A stretch of 64,000 nt of DNA, from NCBI GenBank assembly GCA_025201805.1, contig MU619317.1, positions 63,997 through 127,996 on the forward strand. Direction: 5' to 3'. Position 1 is the stretch's first letter. The number at the start of each line of letters is the position of its first letter. The position numbers were made by a program, and so were the translations under genes. Shown here piece after piece: positions 57,188-64,000 of the stretch. The notes under the pieces are model-generated. The model was not told the origin of the DNA and searched no databases. It saw only the letters and a program-made list of their open reading frames with translations. The DNA comes from Parasitella parasitica. Taxonomy: Eukaryota > Mucoromycota > Mucoromycetes > Mucorales > Mucoraceae.

Positions 57188-58568
57188 ATGCTTTTGCTAC
57201 TATCTAGTTTTAGCTGTACGCTATTCTTGTATTTTTTGATACAGAGTATCGTTCAAATCAACCAACTGTCGAGCAAGCTACATGCGTCTGTTACACCACT
57301 GGCAAGAATGTCAGATTGCAGACTGGAGGCTGTGAATATTGTTTGCAGTAGATGGACATGGATGCCAGTTTTCATCAGAGTATACCTCATTGGTATATTC
57401 GAGACCATCTACATTGCACTGTGCAGGCGTGGGCTATTTAAAAGCTCGTCTACTCAGCAGTTATGCGAACAGCAAGTTGACGCGTTGGTTCAATCGTACA
57501 AAGGCACCAAGACAAAGACAGCTGTGGTCACGGGAGGAGACTCTGGCATCGGATTGGAGATATGCAACGGTCTGCTTGCAGCCGGCTTCGATGTCATTAT
57601 AGGTAACATGAGCTAATACAGCATGGTGTCTTTATCTGATAAAAACGAATGAATCAGGCATTCGTTCGGCGGATACTAGTTTTAGAGCTGTGGATGCATT
57701 AAAAGAGCAGACTGGATCGGATAAAGTATCATGCATCCAGCTCGATCTGACTTTGTTTGAATCAGTCAGAACCTTTGCAGCAGAAATCAAACGGAGGATC
57801 CCCCAGAAAGAGATACATCTGCTCATCAGTAAGAATTGATGCGTAGCTGTCCTTTTTATACAAGGCAACCTGACTCGTCTGGTTAGATAATGCTGGTGTC
57901 ATGAACATCCCTTGCAAGCTGACGGCAGACGGATACGAGACGCAGTGTCAGACAGTAAGTGGTCCTCAAGAAATGCTAATATTGCAGCCTTAAACAGCCG
58001 TTGGAATAGAACTTTTTATCGCCTGTTTTGCTTGCACAGTTACTGCTGCCATGGATGAACCCTCAATCTGGAAAAATTCTGTTTGCGTCCAGCTCTACGC
58101 TGTATGCTATCAATGATCTCAACACTGACTTTTCGTCTCATACATATGGCTTGGACGGGTTGCAGCATTACGCTTACAGTAAGGCATGTGTTGCTCACAT
58201 TGTCTCTCGGCTGGCCAAATCAACCCGAGTAAAAGTATACGGTAGATGATATCTGTCAAGTCTACAGAAAACATTTGATTAACATCTGAAACACAGCATA
58301 TCATCCAGGCACAGTGCGTACCAGATTATTTGCTCATACAGCAGTGTTCAATCTACCATTAGTGTCAAAATTGTTTGATTTCATCATGCTAACGCCAAAA
58401 GAAGGGAGCCTCACCCCGCTACGCTTGTGTTTGAAAGCGGACGTAGGAGAAAGCGGCACTTATTGGGCCAACGAACGCAGCCAAACTGTTCCTGATGTCT
58501 TGATCAACGGAAAAGCCAATAATGTGGATGCCTTGTGGAAGGACACTTTGTCCAAGTGCGGACTTTAG
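57188..58568 (+). CDS. Short-chain dehydrogenase/reductase, membrane-anchored
   Basis: Five exons, 57188-57602, 57658-57828, 57887-57954, 58010-58241 and 58297-58568, give 385 aa. The Rossmann motif TAVVTGGDSGIGLEICNGLL is near residue 113, NNAGVMNIPCKL near 197, the conserved QTNFLSPVLLAQLLLP segment after it, then a serine in ILFASSSTLYAI and the catalytic YAYSKACVAHIVSRL, and AYHPGTVRTRL. These place it in the classical SDR class close to retinol dehydrogenase and WW-domain oxidoreductase-like enzymes. A hydrophobic N-terminus (LLLLSSFSCTLFLYFLIQSI) and a second stretch near residue 58 suggest ER or lipid-droplet anchoring. Substrate is unknown. The canonical TGxxxGIG is TGGDSGIG here, which still fits. 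Confidence 0.9.
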
Positions 58569-58746
58569 CGTGTGTGCTAATTAAATGATTAGGAAATGGA
58601 CATGCTTTCATGAGGTCACTGCTCATCAAATCTTGATGAGCAAGTCTAATTGTATGTATATATTCGAAAAGCATTATAAAAAAAACCCCCCTCCTATAAG
58701 TTTTTTCAAGTATTCACTGCGGTAAACACCCCCCCCACCTTTTTCA

Positions 58747-59956
58747 CTACATATTATTACTACTACTACTACTATTTGATGATTGGAGCTTTTCTATTGC
58801 ATCAGTATCACTGATACTGGCATTTAGAGGCATCCGACTAGAGCAATCATTTACAACATCCAGCTGGTTGGTGGGCCTGGCTTGTTCTTCCGCCATGCCT
58901 CTTGGACAATAGCGATTCCGGGCATTATTAATAGCATTCATCACTTCATCTTGAATTTTTCGATCTCTTTGACGGCGACGAATCAGCATGAATGCTCCGA
59001 TAGATACACCTAAAAGACACACGACTGGGAGGGCAATGGCTAATGCAAATGCCCAACCTGGCAATCTCGACGACGCTTGAGTTTCATCTTCATAAGGAGT
59101 GCTTTCGCCACTTCCCGTTGTATAAAAGGGATCCTCGGCATGGAACATGATCTGATATGCCAAAATGTTTTGGTATGGAGCGTTATAATCGAGTGCTACT
59201 TCAGTTTGGGACCAGTCTAATCGAACATCTGCAAACGAGTCATTTTTAGCAGGACCTCCTACCAGTGCTATATGATTTCTATCAAGTAAATAAAGCGGTG
59301 TTGGTTGTATACTGCAGTCATACATACCTCCATAGATTGTGTGAGCACGCGAGAGATCTTGGGGGTTCTTCAAGGCTTCCTTCAAAGAAGTAAATCCGCT
59401 CGCGGGTGCCGAGTGGGGGTATTTCGGTGAGTTTGACCTTTCGCCTACAACATAGTTTTGATTCAGAGGATTCTTTCCAAATATGTAGTCAATCTGGCTG
59501 TTTGCAAAGTCTGTATATGAACCACTTGCTTGAATTAAAACACCCTGTGTCCATGTTCACAGCGCTATGATCCTACCTTCGTATGCTTGAGCTTTTACAA
59601 GCATTGTGTCTTTTCCGCTCGGGCTTTGTTCTGCCAAAGGTCGAAGTATCTTGGCCGCATAAGTTAAAAGCAAGAAACTTGTGCTCATTGCAATTGAATT
59701 GCTATTCTCCGTACTATGTACATCAAAGTGTATCAGCTGCGTAGACTATATAACCATGTAGGTTTTACCTGTATGCATCCCAGAATAATAAACCGCCACC
59801 AGTTTTATTTACAGACCTGCCGCTGACAATGCCATCTAGATACATTTCTGCCTCTGCACGAGTAAGAGATGCTTCATCTTGGTCATGATAGTCTGGCGCC
59901 ACTTCTGCTAGCATCAAGTACAGTGCTCCCCACTGCATATAGAGTCAATACCCATT

Positions 59957-59993
<37 letters not shown>

Positions 59994-61516
59994 GTATATA
60001 ATCAGTTGCGAACCTTATTATCCCAATCCAAGGGCTCTGTGTGGTTATTCAACCCTTTTGTTTCTCTATACATATCCATCGTTTCATCGAGGTACGATTT
60101 CTGTTTTGTAGCTTTGTAAAGCACAATGCCTGCTAATAGAAGTTCGTCCACGTACCCTGATTATGCAAAATTAGACTTACAGTCATTCAGTGCCTTCAGG
60201 AGTGGCGCATACCTGAGCTACTATAAACGTGCTTCATAGTAGGTACAGACTTGTGATATCTCGAGTATGGTAGTATAGTACGAGCTGACGAGTAGAGTTG
60301 AGTGGCGTGTTCAAGCAGTGTGTCTGCATACTTTCTGTCGTCTTCATTTTCGTTTGTTACGTCTACCAAGTTGTTAAAAAACGCGGAAGCACTAGCAAAT
60401 GCAGTCGCTGCAAAGGGGTCGTATGTTAATTAAACGCAATAGTCGTGTGCCTATCAAAAGGTCAATGTACCTGCCATGGCAGCTGCATCTGTGCCAAAGT
60501 CAGTTTCGTTGATTTGATAGCTGGGCCGAGGATCTTGTATTTCGGAATCAGGACCTGTATAAAAGTCATGCACACGGGCAAGGTATGAGCACAGTATGCC
60601 ATTACTTTTCGTCGCCTTGAAAATTACCAAAAGAATCATTATCAATTTCAACATCACCAATCTACATTATCAAGTGTTTAGGTCTCTCATTTTTGACAGC
60701 TGTCGCATGCTTTTATGTACCTGAACGAACAACGTGGATGGCGAAGGATGGGCTTTTATCAGCCAATCTGTAGCCTAGATAGTGGTTCTGGTGAGCGACA
60801 AGTATCAATTGAGTTTATTACGCACACATGGGTAAATATATTTACCCATTTCACTTGACTTCGTAGATACTTTGTTTGATTTGCTAATTGATAGCCCTGA
60901 ATGTAGTCTGTGCCTACAAAAGCGATAGTTGGCGCCAAGTTAATATGACTTTATAGTTGCACATATACACCTACCTCCCCAGCATAGCATAAATGTCGTG
61001 TAACTGAGAGGAAATGTGAACTAAATGCATGGTTCACTTAGTGGCTTTCATCTAAGGCTTTTTGGCATAGTTTATACCTTCAAGTAATCACCGGCATCAT
61101 AGTATCCCTACATATTATAATTTGAAATTAAAAAAAAAAAAAACACAGGGGGAGGATTGCGCAGTGTGATGAAAACTTACACCAGAGAGATCAATATCCA
61201 CATCAGATCCGTCTGACAAAGCAGAGTCGTGCCTCCTACAAGTTCATAGTGACAAGTGTCAGCTCTACATTACATGATCTGTAGTTTTTATGTATACTTG
61301 CCAGGACACTCTATTGTCATCAGGCAGTTTTCCTGATCGCTGCGCTTCGAAAAACAAAATAGAGTGGTTTAAAAGTTTCACATATTCAGGACTAGGGTTT
61401 TGTACAGTAGGAGGAAGGATCGTAGATGAACGTTTACCAATGGCTGCCGCATGAATGATAGCAGCTGATGGATAAATCATGACGGTGAGAGCTGAAACAA
61501 GCGACCTTATCTTCAT
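58747..61516 (-). CDS. Membrane-anchored glycoside hydrolase family 9 (endoglucanase type)
   Basis: Fourteen exons close in frame (642 aa): 61516-61302, 61235-61181, 61107-61078, 61020-60975, 60913-60846, 60774-60721, 60661-60628, 60554-60471, 60407-60213, 60156-60014, 59932-59769, 59713-59577, 59510-59328 and 59267-58747. GH9 enzymes cleave beta-1,4-glucans or related walls by inversion. A signal peptide leads. The base Asp lies in LSGGYYDAGDYLK (about 92-98); the His segment is NQNYVVGERSNSPKYPHSAP; the acid Glu is in DWSQTEVALDYNAPYQN (about 485-500). A C-terminal TM (AFALAIALPVVCLLGVSIGA, about 541-564) and an RRRQRDRK stop-transfer motif anchor it with a 75-residue cytosolic tail. Intron 1 starts with GC (GCAAGT), not GT; this is the only choice that restores VSWRHDSALSDG. 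Confidence 0.93.
59959..59989. repeat. (TA)n microsatellite in a GH9 intron
   Basis: About 15 TA units inside the intron between exons 10 and 11 (59933-60013). Confidence 0.9.
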
Positions 61517-62523
61517 GGCAATGGTTAGCTATGAATTCAACAAATTGCGAAATAGTAAGAAAAAGTTGAGAGTGGAAAGAAAGAGCAGTTAAAGCCATTT
61601 TAAAGTGTCAAGTTATGTAAATAATAGCAGCATTTCGTAGGGGGATCACATTCATCAAAGTTAATGCATTGACCATGCATGCATATAGCAAGCAATGTAT
61701 ATTATGCGACATTTCCAAAATTTACCAAGTTGAGAGTGGAAGCATTGTTCACTTTTCCAGTGCCTCTTTGAACTAGCCGTTGTAGTCAAAGTAGATGTTT
61801 ATTGCTGCAGATTTGACGACTTGTACAGTCTTTACTAGTTTGAGACTCATATAGTAGAATATCTAGCTCGGAATGGCCCCAAGAACTGCGTTGCAGTCAG
61901 TCATTTCTCAAGTCTAATCATATCGTTTAGTTGAAGGCCAAGCGAAAGAAATCATATCCGACAACTGTCTTTATTAAACGCAAAAATATGATATATTTAT
62001 TGATATAGTCCAATAGGCGGCGGCTTTGTCTGTCCTTTATGGAGGTTAGCATACGTCTTGGAACGCATGCATAAATCAATGGCTATTTGACGCAAATACA
62101 TATTTTATCAAAAATACAATGAAGGGTGCTCTATTTTCCTTACTTTAGTGTATAAAAAGCGTAGTACGGAATCCTCACTCTCCTTTCATGCTACAAGCCT
62201 TGGGATAAATCACAGAAATGGTACCAGTTCGTTTAGCACACTGGTTCCTCAATGCCAGGCCAGTCTATTGGATTATGCAACGGGCTGTTCCAAGAGACAA
62301 ACACACGGAGATGTAAATAAAAAAAGTCGTATAAAAGTGGTTTCAGAAATGTTGTTCTTTTTTCTCGCCTCGGTCGTAAAAAGAACAAGACTTTATACAC
62401 TATGTCGTATATGACCAAAGATCAGCTTGGTAAGATGAATGCTCTCGATTTTTTCTGTTTTTTTTTCTCTTTTTTTTTCTTTTTTTTTTTGCCCTGTCCA
62501 GCTAAACATTAAGTCGTTGTATC
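61517..62523. other. Divergent intergenic region
   Basis: About 1 kb between the GH9 gene (minus) and the LIM gene (plus). No gene is supported. The last 80 bases before the LIM start are very T-rich (TTTTTTTCTC repeats), as seen before several genes here. Short frames at 62148-62418 on both strands look random. Confidence 0.5.
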
Positions 62524-64000
62524 ATGGCAGAGAACTATCTCAGCGGACTGCCAGCTAGCAACAGCAAGAAGGCAGGCCAAAATGATTACAACACGATTCG
62601 CAATGAGCTAGTGTATCCCATGAAGAAGCTATCTGTTCAACAAGTAGAGGAAGAAGAAAGCAAGCAGCAGCAGCAGGTCGAACAGGAAGCTTACGAGACT
62701 ATACAGGACAGAATGAAGCGTTTGCGCAATGCAACAGGCACTGTATTGGATTCAACTCACGCAAGAACGCCTGCGTTTCCAGAGACCCCAAAGCCGACTG
62801 CGCCTTTGACAAAACCGGTTTTCAATGCTGAATCTCGGACAGATGCTTTTGAAGCCTCGTTGACTCCGCCGAGATTGCGTTCCTATAGACCTCCAGTTCA
62901 GCCCAAACCGAAACCATCGCCTCCGCTACCTCCTCCATTGCCAACGGCATCGCCTCCACCAGCTCTTCCCAATAGCCCAAGACCGCCCAAGCCAACCCAG
63001 GAAAAGGTAAGCACTCTGAATCCCATATACGCTGGACTCGACTGTCCAAAATGCCACGCCCCCATCGAAGGCTCCGTAGTATCTGCTCTCGATCAAATAT
63101 GGCATGCGCACTGCTTTACTTGTTCTGCTTGCCTCAAGCCATTGGAGAACCAGCAGTTTTTTGAAAAAAACGGCCAGCCCTACTGTAAAAAGGATTACCA
63201 AAACCTATTCAGTCTGCATTGCGATTTCTGCCATGAACCTATTGAGCAGGTACAGTAAATGTCGTGAACGTATTTTAGTTAGGGAAAAAAAAGGGAGGGT
63301 AGGGGGAGGGCGATTTGCTAATACTGCAATTCTCACCACTACTATACAGCAAGCCATCAGTGCACTGGGTAAGCATTATCATGAAGGCCATTTTTGCTGT
63401 GTGGCATGCAAAAAGCCGTTTGGAGACCACAGCGCTTTCGTGGTGCATGAGGATAAACCATATTGCCAAGAGGATTATACGAAAATGTGCGGAAAGAAGT
63501 GCAGTGGATGTGGGGAGTATATCACTGGCGAATACATCAATGCTCTGACCCAGGAGTGGCATAAATCGTGCTTTGTCTGTACGGTAAGTGGGAGAGGGAG
63601 GGGGGGGGAGGAAGGGTATTGCCGACATGCATTAAAAGTGTATTCTTATTGTGTTGCGCTAGGATTGCAAAATGCCTTTTACTGGCGGGTCGTTTTTGGT
63701 CCGTGATAATATGCCATATTGCGAGCAGCACTATCACCATCCATTGACAAACAAACCACCTCCACCTACAGCAGCAGCGGCGCCAGTAAATCAGCAACTA
63801 CAAAAGGGAGGCTCACTAAAGCCGAAACCAGCCATCGGCAAAAAGCCGGATTTTCCATCTCAACTGCCTCCAAAGATAGAAGCGCCCAAAAGAACAGAGG
63901 TTCTGCCAAACGCAAATACTAGCGCAACCAAACCGTCAGCAAAGGTCTGTCACCGATGCAAGCAAGTCATAGATGGACCCTCAGCTAGTGCTCTTGGCCA
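62524..64000 (+). CDS. Paxillin-like LIM-domain protein, cut by window end
   Basis: Exons 62524-63249, 63350-63583 and 63663 onward are in phase; the 3' end lies outside the window. The N-terminal 160 residues are disordered, with a Gln run and a long proline-rich stretch (KPSPPLPPPLPTASPPPALP). LIM1 starts near residue 172 (CPKCHAPIEGSVVSALDQIW, HCFTCSACLKPL). LIM2 starts with CDFCHEPIEQ and continues over the intron to HEGHFCCVACKKPFGDHSAF. LIM3 starts at CSGCGEYITGEYINALTQEW and ends with the CEQHYHHP segment. A fourth zinc finger opens with VCHRCKQVIDGPSASALG at the window edge. Such proteins (yeast Pxl1, animal paxillin) scaffold Rho GTPases and actin at polarised growth sites and septa. 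Confidence 0.88.

Overview
The window reads as a gene-dense segment of an early-diverging fungal genome, most likely a Mucoromycota/Mucorales species (inference). Support: AT-rich intergenic DNA, many short GT..AG introns (about 45-80 nt), a chitin synthase, a glycosyltransferase family I know mainly from Mucorales (from memory), and animal-like genes often absent from Dikarya (PPP1R21/KLRAQ, SmgGDS, HSPA12-like Hsp70). I rebuilt exons by hand; where lengths and phases close perfectly across all exons I give an exact protein length.

Layout. 0-5 kb (minus): an AIF/FSP1-like oxidoreductase, a small RGS protein that overlaps it, and splicing factor PRP31. 5-12 kb (plus): an unknown ORF, the KLRAQ protein PPP1R21 and the U3 processome factor UTP14. 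12-18 kb (minus): an FCP1-homology phosphatase-like protein and a diacylglycerol-lipase-like class 3 lipase. 18-23 kb: a 5.4-kb gene-poor AT-rich tract with a decayed retroelement remnant and an isolated strong hairpin. 23-32 kb: a large PPR protein (plus), an HSPA12-like protein with no visible phosphate-binding N-terminus (minus) and a pyrimidine 5'-nucleotidase (plus). 32-37 kb (minus): a type II membrane glycosyltransferase with a discoidin-like C-terminus, a relic ORF and an IML2/TTC39 protein. 37-41 kb (plus): a six-exon orphan with a PKKRK motif that can be spliced in frame to the following DEP-RGS (Sst2/FlbA-type) gene. 41-47 kb (minus): chitin synthase and SmgGDS (RAP1GDS1), followed by a 225-base assembly gap.

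47-54 kb: a secreted Asp/His-rich tandem-repeat protein and NF-YA (plus); TFIIS, an unknown four-TM protein, two weak ORFs and a secreted double-psi beta-barrel protein (minus). 54-64 kb: a mitochondrial m-AAA protease (minus) diverging from a short-chain dehydrogenase (plus), a membrane-anchored GH9 glucanase with 14 exons including one GC-AG intron (minus), and a paxillin-like LIM protein cut by the window end (plus).

The genes form no single pathway. Shared themes are G-protein and small-GTPase signalling (two RGS proteins, SmgGDS), hyphal wall and surface (chitin synthase, glycosyltransferase, GH9, DPBB protein, LIM protein), RNA processing/transcription (PRP31, UTP14, TFIIS, NF-YA, FCP1-like) and mitochondria (m-AAA protease, AIF-like, PPR). 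The most unusual points are a FERRY-complex-type PPP1R21 in a fungus, the shared-exon RGS/AIF overlap, the orphan-to-RGS in-frame splice option, and the GC-AG intron in GH9. I did not find a convincing wholly new multi-gene system.
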